Positions 1 to 9,757 of a DNA stretch of 64,000 nucleotides are shown piece by piece (position 1 is the stretch's first letter; the number at the start of each line of letters is the position of its first letter). This stretch comes from Arachnopeziza araneosa (taxonomy: Eukaryota > Ascomycota > Leotiomycetes > Helotiales > Arachnopezizaceae), in the NCBI GenBank assembly GCA_003988855.1, contig QYAI01000004.1, positions 806,001-870,000 on the forward strand. Direction: 5' to 3'. The translations under genes and the position numbers were made by a program. The notes beneath the pieces were generated by a model that saw nothing but the letters and a program-made list of their open reading frames with translations, ran no database searches and was not told the DNA's origin.

Positions 1-1
1 C

Positions 2-536
2 GTTGCTCAGTACCTGGCCAAAGCCCTGGATCTCCCTTATATCGAAGGCGATGAGGTAAGCACCCCTCGGACTCACTGTCATCTTGACTAACCCCAGCCA
101 GTTCCATCCCAAAGCCAACGTTGACAAGATGGCCCAAGGCATCCCCCTCACGGACGCCGACCGCTGGGACTGGCTCACCGCACTCCGCGAAGAATCATTA
201 AGCCGACTCTCGTCCGGATCCCAAGGCGTTGTCCTCACCTGCTCCGCACTCAAGCGGAAATACCGTGATGTCATCCGCGTGGCTCCATATTATGACCATC
301 ATGTCCTGGTACACTTCGTGTACCTCCACGCACCGGAAGACGTTCTCATGGCGCGAGTGGCTGCGAGAAAGGACCACTTCATGGGCGCCAAGATGGTACA
401 CAGCCAGTTCTCGATCCTGCAGCCGCCGAGTCGTCACGAGACAGACGTCATTAGTATTGACGTGAGCGTTTCAATCGAGGAAGTCGAAAGGGAAGCCTTG
501 TCTCGGATCCGTGCCGTGATTGAAGAAGAGTTATAG
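2..536 (+). CDS. Gluconokinase, 5'-truncated by the window edge
   Basis: This is the C-terminal part of a GntK-type gluconokinase, which phosphorylates D-gluconate to 6-phosphogluconate for the pentose phosphate pathway in the cytosol. The first visible exon (2-55) encodes VAQYLAKALDLPYIEGDE. A 46-nt intron (56-101, branch CTAAC, acceptor CCAG) follows, then exon 102-536. Splicing at the second of two nearby AG dinucleotides gives GDE-FHPKANVDKM, the expected substrate-binding segment of the family. Further family motifs are LTDADRWDWL, TCSALKRKYRD and ARKDHFMGAKMVHSQF, and the C-terminus has normal length. The Walker A loop lies upstream of the window and cannot be checked. The gene is convergent with the E2 gene. 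Identity is secure from the motifs; the missing N-terminus is the only gap. Confidence 0.93.
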
Positions 537-1114
537 AGGGATTCTTTTGCTTCTGGCATTTGTTTCATTGGAGTTGGGAAGTGGATCGAATATGGCTTGC
601 GCTTATTCTCTGTCCCGGGCGTTACGTGCTGAACTTGCATATTTCTTTATCTCACTGCATCACCTAATACGTTGTCAATATTAGGCTTGGAATGGATGAG
701 CATGCATTTATGCATTGCATGGGCTTGGAACCCCTGGTTTTCCTACAAAAGGCGTTATTGGACTTGATTCCCTACAATTCAGAGCTCAGGCTGGTTTGAT
801 TAGACACCAGAAGACTTTAGAGTATGATTATTAATACTATGAGATGATTGACTGTTCAATTTTGCCTACTTTTGTTGAATCCATCCCAAAACCCTTTACT
901 ATGTTCAGGACATGACTGATTTTATGTTCTGCCCTGCAGTCTGGACTCGCGCACTGTTTGGGTCCTTACGTGACAGCGCACCTCTGTGATACAAAGTGAG
1001 GCTCCTCCATTGTTCTTGCCTCCGGAGTACATTCCCGTACCACTAAATTACTACTACAGTAAACAGCTCAAATCACTGCAGCTGAGGAATCACAACATGA
1101 AGGCTGTGCTCCCT
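537..1114. other. Intergenic, between two converging genes
   Basis: AT-rich spacer between the 3' ends of gluconokinase and the branched-chain E2 gene. It should hold both 3' UTRs and polyadenylation signals. I see no coding exon, repeat or RNA gene. Confidence 0.7.
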
Positions 1115-2603
1115 TCATCTCAAATGCATCACCATAGAATCGGGGTCTTCTACAAAACCCCTCACCACTTCCGCAGCTCTGGCCATGGTCGCTCCATCGA
1201 TTACTCGATGGTCTGCACTCCAACTGAAATTGCAAACCTGTTTTGGTACAATCTGACCAGTAGGAGAAAAAGATGGGATTGTCCGCATCTTGCCCACACC
1301 GAGTATGGCAACCTCTTTCTCTACAATTACTGGTGAGACGTACGTGCCGCCTATGTTGCCAATATTGGAGACGGTTATGGTGCCTCCGCTCAAGTCTTGG
1401 CTAGTCAACTTGCCCGTTGAAGCGAGGGACTGCAGGCGGTTGAGCTCGGATGCTATGGAAAGGACGGTAAGATAGGAAACATTCTTAATTACGGGAACGA
1501 GGAGTCCCATAGGCGTATCCATCGCCACGCCAATGTTGTGCTGGCTTCGCATGACTAAAACTGGTTTTGAGGATGTAGTGTCAATATCAACTCTGGCGTT
1601 TAATGTTGGGTACTGATGTAGTGACATGGATACTGCTTTTATGATAAATGGCAAGAAGGACAGCTTCTTTACTTCGTTAATGGGGGTATTCGCTAAACCC
1701 TTATTAAGACGAGCGCGTAGTTCCGAGAGAGCTGAGAAATCAATCTCATCTGCGTAAAGAAAGTGTGGTATTGACAAGGATCTAGTCATTGTCTTAAACA
1801 TTTGATGCTGTGTATTCGACAGCTGAGCTATTGTCTCCTTTTGAGGCCCACTTTCCGAAGTAGAAGTGTATGCTTGGCTATTGATATTGGCGTGAGGAAT
1901 TGTATCCCTCTGTTTTGCAAATTGGTAAACGTCGTCCTTCATAACTCTTCCCTCTTTTCCGGTTCCAGTAACGTCTTCAATCTGAACACCCAATTCTTTC
2001 GTAAGATGTCTCACCGCGGGAGTTGCCAATGATGCATGCTTTCCTTTGGGTGGTGTGACCGGTTCGGGCGTGGGACTTGTTTCTGGTGCAACCTCCACGG
2101 ACGGAGAATTTGGAATCTGATTTATCGGAGTCTGGGATTGTTTTCCTTCTGTTGGCCCGGTTATTGCATCCATATCCTCTTGTTTTATCTCTCCATGGAT
2201 GTCGATATCCATTAGAGGCTTTCCGACTTGAGCCATTTCACCAGCTTCGTAATAAAGCTTCTTAACAACTCCTGAAAATCTACTTGTGATCTCAACAGAG
2301 GCTTTGTCGCTCTGGACTTCACATAGCTTGTCCCATTCTTCGACTCGAGCTTCTGGCTCCACAAACCATTGAATGATTTCGCATTCTCGGATTCCTAATG
2401 CCAAAGTCAATTCGGTGTTTCTAGTAAGAATATTCAAAGTTGGACTTACCTTCTCCAATGTCGGCCAATAAATAAGGCTTTATGACATGTGTACGCGCAG
2501 TTCTATGGAATGATCGTACAGCAGGGAAATGACTCGAGAGGCTTAGAGCTTGGTAGGTCTGTAAAGGTCGACGAGCAAAGCGAGAGTAAAGATGAAGACG
2601 CAT
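1115..2603 (-). CDS. Branched-chain 2-oxoacid dehydrogenase E2 (dihydrolipoamide acyltransferase)
   Basis: E2 core of the mitochondrial branched-chain 2-oxoacid dehydrogenase complex, which moves acyl groups from lipoyl-lysine to CoA in Leu/Ile/Val breakdown. Exons are 2450-2603 and 1115-2394, joined across a 55-nt intron that splits the GEG codons of the lipoyl-domain start (LADIGEG-IRECEII). The product is 477 aa. The Arg-rich N-terminus without acidic residues fits a mitochondrial presequence. Domains in order are a lipoyl domain near residues 45-120 (lipoylated Lys in VQSDKASVEI), a linker rich in Pro/Thr/Glu, an E3/E1-binding domain (LATPAVRHLTKELGV to GRVMKDDV), and the acyltransferase domain with catalytic His/Asp in DHRVIDG. 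The lipoyl-domain wording fits the branched-chain enzyme better than the pyruvate or oxoglutarate E2. It is divergent from ATP10, another mitochondrial protein gene. Confidence 0.93.
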
Positions 2604-2820
2604 ATTGTAACAAATTTCCTAGAAATCTATGAGACTACAGAAAATATCTTGGAACTTACATGCTTGGAGAATTGGGAGAAGTATAGTGTATGGGGATAGC
2701 GGGGAGAAAGATACAAGCCGGCTACAAGCGGCATTCAGTCTGGGGTCGGATCATCTATTTTTCCACTTCCCGAGATACAACTTTTTGGAAGCGCGAACTG
2801 AGAACATCCCAACAGACGTC
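2604..2820. promoter_or_regulatory. Shared divergent promoter, E2 / ATP10
   Basis: Only 217 bp separate the start codons of two divergently read nuclear genes for mitochondrial proteins, so their promoters must overlap. I cannot identify individual binding sites. Shared control is an inference from the layout. Confidence 0.6.
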
Positions 2821-3918
2821 ATGATCATCACTAAAACGCCATTCCGATCTCGCACGGTAGCTTCAAGTACGGCAGCATGTCTGCTGTGCCAATGGCGATC
2901 TTTCCGTGCATCAAGTCGATCGTTGGCCGAGACACCTACTACCAATGGGCCTTCAGCCAAACCTTTACCTCCTCGCCCATCAGCACTGGAAAAGGCTCCT
3001 AAAGCCTACGGGAAAGAGGTGGAGAAGGAATTTAGTCCTGAACCACTTGATCGCCCAATTGGGCTCCCAAATCCTCCACGGCCTGGACAGAATACGGGTA
3101 TCGATCCTAGAACGTGGAAGCAAAGACGAGATGACTTCGTGAATTATGATAAACATCTTGTCAAGCGGAAACAGATGTAAGCATCAAAGAATCTGATAAT
3201 TAATGACCATTAACTCAAAACTTTCCGCAGGACAACGAAGATGGCGACTCCATATTATCGAGAATGGAAAAACATGAGGTTTCATAAGGGAAAATCATTT
3301 CTTGCACCGTCGCGACTCTTCAAGGCAGATCGTGCTTTATACTTTCCGAATTTTTACGGAGAGACATTGTTGAAATCTAAACGATGGCGGGACACTACAC
3401 CTATTCTCGAAGACAAAGTTTCTGTCGTTAGCATATACAGCAGCACTTGGGCAGAGAACCAAGCGGCTACATTCAGCTCAGCAAAGGCTAATCCTGGGCT
3501 TCACGAGCTTATTAAGACAAGCGGTGGAGCAGCACAGCTGGTGCAAATCAATATGGAAGACAATCGGTTAAAAGCCTGGCTCATCAAATTGTTCATAGGA
3601 GGGACGAGAAAAAAACTTGGTGTTGAGAATTGGAGTAAATACTTCTTGGTACGCAATGCTGTGCCCATGAATTTACGGGATGCCATCGGTCTTTTGAACA
3701 GTAAGGTTGGCTACACCTACCTTATAGATGGAGACTGTAAGATTAGATGGGCTGGAAGTGGTAATAGTGAAGTAGACGAAAAAGAGAATCTGGTGAAAGG
3801 AGTTAGAAAGCTTATTGAGGAATCGAGGATGAAGACAAATGACGGAGATATAGCGGACTTGAAACAGGTCGAAGTGGCAAGGATCGAAGAACCCAAAATC
3901 GCTGCAGTTGCGGCTTGA
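2821..3918 (+). CDS. ATP10: Mitochondrial ATP synthase assembly factor Atp10
   Basis: Atp10 is a mitochondrial inner-membrane chaperone that binds Atp6 during assembly of the F0 part of ATP synthase. Exons are 2821-3176 and 3231-3918, joined across a 54-nt intron (GTAAGC to CCGCAG); the product is 347 aa. The N-terminal ~40 residues (MIITKTPFRSRTVASSTAA) look like a presequence. The core carries family segments: YFPNFYGETL, VSIYSSTWAENQAATF, QINMEDNRLKAWLIKLF, and near the C-terminus VGYTYLIDGDCKIRWAGSG. The start at 2821 was chosen because it is the first ATG that gives a presequence and stays in frame with the core. Function rests on family similarity. Confidence 0.9.
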
Positions 3919-4001
3919 ATGATCGGATATACCTATACTTGTACAACAATAGCCTGGCTACCAGCCACCAACGCCCGCTCAATGAATTTCGAGATCTAGT
4001 C

Positions 4002-4773
4002 TCACATAAAGTACAGGAAAAGTAAAAAACAGAAGGCAATAAAGCTTGCCATGATGATCCCATCTCTCCTCTTCTTTGCCGATATCCTCCCTATTAAACT
4101 ATTCAACCCTGGAACTTGAGCAGCAGCACCAGTGATTCTCTGATTAATCCTTGCAAGAGTTTCCCTCTGCAGTCCAAAATTTTCATTAACAGCATAAGCC
4201 TGGCTGAGCACGCTGTCTACCATATTGTGACTGTTATCTATCCTTGATCGTTCACCCAGCATGTAGTCCGCTTCCGCAGCTTCAGGATTACTGGAGTGAT
4301 ATGCATCGATATCACTTCGAACATTAGATAATAAGTTTGCTCGGTTCCTGGCATCCTGAATTTGAGACTTCAGTCGTGTGAATTCCCTTCTATGCTCCTG
4401 TAGTATCTCTTTGTGACGAACAAGGTGGTTTTGTTTGAGCGCCGAGGCCGTAAGTGTTGCTTCTGAATCGAGGAGGCGGGATAGCTGTGATAAGAGAGTG
4501 TCTCGCTGCGACTATTAGCCTATCCTTATGAATAAGGGAATGCACATACTTTTTCGAGTATTTCATTTAGCTTTGACTCGGTCTGCCGCTCATCCTCTGT
4601 TGGTTTGGGGGGTATATTCGGGGTTGAAGAGAATTGGGAGTAGGTATGAAAGAGAGTGTCTGTCTGTGGATGTTGTTAGTAGTAGCATGTTTGGGTCTTT
4701 TAGATTATACCTGAGTTTCCAGCGATCTAGCTTGCTGCCTGAGCTGCGCCCAGCCGGTTCCTGTTGAAGACAT
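4002..4773 (-). CDS. GOS1: Golgi Qb-SNARE Gos1 (GS28 family)
   Basis: Golgi v-SNARE acting in retrograde and intra-Golgi vesicle fusion. Three exons, 4711-4773, 4550-4663 and 4002-4505, all join in phase 0 across introns of 47 and 44 nt; the product is 226 aa, the usual family length. The N-terminus MSSTGTGWAQLRQQARSLET is the conserved Gos1 start. A helical Habc-like region follows, then the SNARE motif near residues 140-200 (SRIDNSHNMVDSVLSQAYAV, FGLQRETLARIN). The last ~20 residues are one hydrophobic tail anchor (IIMASFIAFCFLLFLYFM). The gene is divergent from RPL35, with about 250 bp between start codons. Confidence 0.93.
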
Positions 4774-5022
4774 TGAGAAATGATGGATGGTCGTTGATGG
4801 ACATCTTGTCCAAATCCACAAGTGACGCGGGAGCCTTTGGTATACACGTGATGGCTTTCAGGCCCATTTTAAGACCGATCGCCGAACCAATCAAGAAGCC
4901 GCGCTAACCACACAAACCACACACCATTTTCCCAAAATTCAGCCTCGATTGAAGATAGAATTTCGCGCCAACTACAACGCCAGTACCTCCATTCGACAAC
5001 CTCTTTACGGCACTCAATCACA

Positions 5023-5635
5023 ATGGTAAGGATTTGGTTGCTTTCGAAGAATATACAATGCTATGGTCGAACGCAATAGCTAATTCGTCACGCGACAGTC
5101 GTCAGGAAAAGTCAAGACCGGCCAACTTTGGTCCAAGGGAAAGGCAGATCTCGCAAAGCAACTGGGAGACTTGAAGACTGAGTTGGGACAACTACGCACA
5201 CAAAAGATTGCCGGAGGATCAGCCTCGAAGCTCACCAAAATGTGCGTTCTTGATATCGCATTAGATATTGAAGGCAGCCTCGAAATACTAATATTATCTT
5301 TATAGCCACGATCTCCGAAAGTCCATCGCTAAGGTCCTCACAATTATTAACGCCAACCAACGCTCACAGCTTCGCCTCTTCTACAAGAACAAGAAGTACC
5401 TACCCCTCGACCTCCGAGCAAAGCAGACCCGCGCCATTCGGAGACGTTTGACCAAGGGTGAGAAGGCACAGGTATTAGAGAAGACAAAGAAGCGATTGAC
5501 GCATTTCCCTCAGAGGAAATTTGCCATTAAGGTACATATCCAGATTTTACACTCTACTCTGTCGAGGGGGAAGCGATGAGGAAGAGTATAGAGAATGAAT
5601 GAACAAAGGCTAATAGGTCACAGGCGGAGGCTTAG
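5023..5635 (+). CDS. RPL35: 60S ribosomal protein L35 (uL29)
   Basis: Large-subunit ribosomal protein uL29, located near the peptide exit tunnel. Four coding exons: 5023-5025 (the ATG alone), 5099-5241, 5306-5531 and 5624-5635 (codons AEA and stop). The product is 127 aa. Sequence is typical: SSGKVKTGQLWSKGKADL, LGQLRTQKIAGG, LRLFYKNKKYLPLDLRAK, RLTHFPQRKFAIK. Introns (73, 64 and 92 nt) are longer than most in this window, as is common for ribosomal protein genes. The last exon is supported by a branch-like GGCTAATAGG and TCACAG acceptor, and by the family's usual short tail after FAIK. Confidence 0.95.
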
Positions 5636-6388
5636 AGGAGGCGAATGGAATGAATCTGTTTTCTGGCATGGCTTCTTTGCAGTTGATAGCTTGATTATTT
5701 CCAACGGTCATGGGATGGTGTATTCATCGAAAATAGCATGGCCGGCATGGAGCTGGTTAAATCCAAATAAATCACGATATTGAGCAAAGTACTTGTGTGG
5801 TCTGGAAGATCACTACCCTGGGCCATTTTACATTATATTTGCATTCAGAACGATCCTTCCACTTGACCTGGCCCGGCGCAAACTTTCGGAACTTCTTCAT
5901 AGTGAATTAGGTTTTTGCTATAATCTTTCCGGAGCCATTACTTAGATCTTTATCTCTGTCTTAGTTTTCCCGCTTCTTCTCCTTGTCCATAGCTCCTGCA
6001 AGTTCTGCATAATGCATATTGGCTGTCTTTTCCCACTTCTGGCCCAGCACTTTTGAATACACTACCTCATTTGTTGCCTTTGATTTCATCAGACCATATC
6101 TTTCGTACGGAAGGCAGACAGACTCCAAAACATCACATTCCGTCCTCTTCCTCGGACGCTAAATGTGGTTTAGTGCTACAAAACAGAATAGGTGGCATGG
6201 GGACGGATACTTCATCCTTATCGAAATAATGCTCTCTTCCTTTCGGCACGTTGCTTGAAATTTTGGAGATCGCGCAAAATCGAACGAGTTATATTATATG
6301 AATTCTATTGATCTAAAACCATCATGCCCTCGAGAGACAACGAGACAGTAAATGATTTATCCTACTTGAAACTTTTCACCCAAAACCA
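5636..6388. other. Intergenic, convergent
   Basis: Spacer between the 3' ends of RPL35 and the zinc-finger gene. An AATAAA-like element (AAATAAATCA near 5768) could serve as the RPL35 polyadenylation signal. Nothing else is recognisable. A 62-residue reading frame from 5595 overlaps the last RPL35 intron and exon and is not a gene. Confidence 0.65.
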
Positions 6389-8538
6389 TCACGCTTCCTC
6401 AGTGTCAGTACCCTCCTCACTAGCTCCCGCGCTCCCCCCATCTCCACTCTTCGCATGAGTCAACATATGCCTTTTCAATTGATCAAACCTATGATAACTC
6501 TTTCCACACCCAATAACCGTACAAACATGATTTCCCTTCTCCCCATGCGTCTTCCTATGCTTCGCCAGATTTGAACTCTCCGAGAACTTTTTGTGACAGA
6601 TTGGACACTCGAGCGGCTTCTCATTGGTATGAGTACGCTCATGGACAGTGCATGCAGATTGTTGTGCGAATGTTTTATCGCAGTGTTTGCACTTCCATGG
6701 TCGTTCACCTGTGTGTAAGCGCCGGTGCTGTTTCATGGCTTGTGGAGCAGAGAAAGCTTTCCCGCAGATGTCGCATGTAGAGCATTTGACTGAATTGTCA
6801 GAAAAATGTCTAAATTACTTCAGGTTGACTTACAATTTGTATGCGTTGCCACATGCCGCTCCAATTTTCCTCGCTGGGAGAAGCCTGCTTTCGTACCTAA
6901 TTTGCTCTCCCGCATGCAACCTTCCCAGTAGCAGTGATATCCAGTCTTGTGGTCCAGAGGCTCAAGATGAGCTTCCTTAATATGTTTCTGTAAATCGGTT
7001 TCTGAATCACAGGACTCTTGACACACGATACCATTAGCAAGCTTCCATTTGCAAGAATGAACGAGATCCCCTCCAATGTCCTCAGAGTCACTGTTGACGA
7101 CGGGCTCTTGGGTTTCTCCGAGAGGGCAATTACTTTCTTGAGCTAAAAAGTGAAGCTCATGCTCATTCTTGGAGGAATTTAGTGGTTGTAGTGGTCTGGA
7201 TAGAATAATGTCTTCATCGCGGGAAACAAGAGCATTCATTGGATGATTCTCATTAATGTGTGATACAAGCTGATTTGAATCTTCAAACCAGTTATCACAA
7301 GCATTCAGACGGCACTGAAGAGCTCCAAAACCTGGTGTTGCATGAGCGTAATCTAGGTGATTGTGAAGTGTTGACTGGTCGCAGAATGTTAAATCCGGTG
7401 GACAAGTTGGACTTGGACAACTATATCCATTTCCATTTGAATCGAAAATATAGCCGTGATCAGATTCAAGGTGGGCAAGGGGATTCGTCTCCATCGATGG
7501 TGGACAGGTCCCTTCTTGAAATGGACAGTAGAAAGTCATCTGGGGGTCAATATGTTCTTGGTGAAAATGGGCATTCCATTTTCCCGCTTCTAACGATTGG
7601 TTACATCCTTCCCATGGGCAACAGAACATGGCACTCTTGTCTCCATTGGTGTTCCAAGGTTGGTTGAATATGTAACCTTCGTTAGGTACTGAGTCTATTA
7701 TCGGGATAGTGGACTGGGGGGGCTCTATCGAATTATTTGGCATCTCTCTAGACTGGGTGAGGTAGTTTGAATGCGTAGGTAATATGTGTTGCAAAGTCTG
7801 AATGTCGGGCTGTTGAGAATATGGCGTTTGGAGACCATTGCCTATAAGCGGAGTGTTTGGCACAGACGAGCCCTGAAAAGTCTCTAGGGACTGAAGTGTA
7901 TCAGAAGAGAAGTGATTTAGGCTTCGGTTCAATCCATCCAGATATTTGGGAACATAAGCTTGATCCTCAGCCCAGTTCCCAGTACCCAAGAGCGAAAGTT
8001 GTGCCTTTGGTAGCTCAATACATTGACTCTTGCAGACAGGTATAGAACACTCTCTGTCTCCGCTGCAAACTATGACCTCTTCCAACGCTATATCGCAGTT
8101 TGGATCTGCACATGGCAGGCCCTCTTCTTCAGCTTCGCAGTCTGGGTCAACACAGGGCAAACCATCAGAGCAGCTGCTACAACATTCGCTGGGTTCGCTA
8201 GGGACAGGACTCCCACATGGCGCGATCTTTCTGCGCTTATTTGAGCGGCTATATGACAGCTGCCGGTCTCGCTGCTTCTCTGCCGAAGCAAAGGTGCAAG
8301 TTCTCAAGGAGAAGTCAAGTGAAATGGCTGCCGCTGGGATCGAGTCGTTGGCAAGGTTTCCTGAGAAGCTATTGGAACAGTTGTAGGAGTAATAATCAAA
8401 GAACGGCGGGATGTTCCCGAACTTCTGATCTGCCGGTAGTTTGCTGACATCGCTCCGTTCTTGGTATTCTTCTCGAGCTGGCTTTTGCTCAATAAACTTC
8501 GAGGCTCTAGAGACATGGTTATGCCTAGCTTTCCCCAT
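6389..8538 (-). CDS. C2H2 zinc-finger transcription factor, Zap1/ZafA-like
   Basis: Exons 6834-8538 and 6389-6789 join across a 44-nt intron to give 701 aa. Splicing restores a complete finger (KCSTCDICGKAF...H) that neither exon has alone. The C-terminal half carries about ten CxnC...HxnH units. The last four are regular tandem fingers with TGERPWKC and TNEKPLECP linkers. The earlier ones are irregular, including a CxW-type pair (HSCKWKL..., YHCYWEGC...) like the atypical paired fingers of zinc-responsive Zap1/ZafA. The N-terminal ~130-170 residues hold a cysteine-rich acidic patch (CCSSCSDGLPCVDPDCEAEE) that might bind metal. Assignment to zinc homeostasis is an inference from finger order; a general C2H2 regulator remains possible. 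The start at 8538 gives MGKARHNHVSRA. Confidence 0.8.
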
Positions 8539-9213
8539 GACGATAGATAGGCGGAGTTAAAGTCACCGGTAAACAGAGATACAACAAATCGAAAACATCA
8601 AGTGTCTTTTCTTGTCATAACACTCCTCCAAAGGGAGCTCCCTGTTGCATGGTGGGCTTCTAGAAAAGTGTGTTGGTGTTATCAATGAAGGTATCCAACA
8701 AGGTGCTAACCGGTCAGGGTCAAAGAAAATGGATTTTTCAACGTGGGGCAGTCAAAATGCCAACCTTTTCTAGCTTGGACTTCTCAGTCGTACCCTTAAA
8801 TGAACCAAAGAAGATTTATCAAGGAAAAGGAAGGATGCATCTAAGTTTCAACAGAAATGTTCCGAAATGTTAACGATTATCCTTCCATTACTCAGCATGT
8901 GAAGAAAGACCCCGCAGGAACCTTAGCCTCGTGTGGCTGAGGTGCTGGCTGGAGATGGTCGGTGAGATAACTGTGTATCTGAAGCTCTCTGAAGTCCTCA
9001 AGTCCCTTTGCACGTTTCAATTATCGATTTCAGATAATCGACTTCCTGCGCTGGTTCTTGATCGCCTCCTAAAGTTGGAAACAAACCTCCTCCAACTCTG
9101 CCCCAACGATTGCGACTCCCCATCAAGCTCAAGCACACAATGCGCCTCTAGTCCTCTCCTTTCCCACTCATACTCTTCAATCGGACACTCAACTCCATTT
9201 CCATACACATAAA
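8539..9213. other. Divergent intergenic region (zinc-finger gene / small myristoylated protein)
   Basis: Promoter region for two divergent genes. A single CAAGGT at 8699-8704 resembles the core reported for Aspergillus ZafA sites, but one six-base match is expected by chance. No gene or repeat is visible. Confidence 0.5.
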
Positions 9214-9639
9214 ATGGGCAATCTCTGCGGCAAAGAATCATCTCCCGATCCCTTCTCAACCCCAGGCCGAACGCTCTCATCCGCGCCTGCGCCCTCCAAC
9301 ACCAAGACCTCATCGATACCGAAGAAAGTGGGCGGGCCGCCTCGGACATTGGGGTCTGCTTCAAATACTACGCAGGGAGGTGATGGTAGCGCTACGGAAG
9401 ATGCAAGGAGGAAGGCCGCTGCTGCTGCAGAGGTAAGTCCTGTGGTGGAAAAGACCGCGCAAAGACTAACAGTTGCGCAGGCAAGAGCAAATGCAGCGAA
9501 CAAACCGAAAGGGAAACTAGGCAGTCAACTACAAGAACAGAGAAAGCAAACTCGAGTTGATACATTGGATGAAGCAAGTAGGGATGAATTGAGAGCCAGG
9601 GATGCAGATGCTGGAGCTGAAGCTAGGGCATATAATTGA
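9214..9639 (+). CDS. Small conserved fungal protein with N-myristoylation/palmitoylation signal
   Basis: Exons 9214-9432 and 9481-9639; product 125 aa. The start MGNLCGKES is a textbook N-myristoylation site (Gly2) with an adjacent Cys5 for palmitoylation, suggesting anchoring to the cytoplasmic face of a membrane. The rest is Ser/Thr/Pro-rich and probably disordered, followed by a charged helical tail (ARANAANKPKGKLGSQLQEQ to ARDADAGAEARAYN). The 48-nt intron (GTAAGT, CTAAC branch, GCGCAG) is a multiple of three and stop-free, so an unspliced reading of 141 aa also exists; the consensus signals favour splicing. I do not know its function. Confidence 0.8.
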   Translation: MGNLCGKESSPDPFSTPGRTLSSAPAPSNTKTSSIPKKVGGPPRTLGSASNTTQGGDGSATEDARRKAAAAAEVSPVVEKTAQRLTVAQARANAANKPKGKLGSQLQEQRKQTRVDTLDEASRDELRARDADAGAEARAYN

Positions 9640-9757
9640 TTGGAGACATCGCTGTAGATGTGCAATCACTATGAGCATTATGGTATTGTAATAGAGACTT
9701 GATGATTTGTCTATTTTCCAGCTTTATAAAACCACAGAGCTAGGGACTTAGAGTCCA

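Noticed and set aside
8699..8704. CAAGGT as a ZafA-type zinc-response site upstream of the Zap1-like gene
   Set aside because: Only one six-base copy was found in 675 bp, which is not more than chance.
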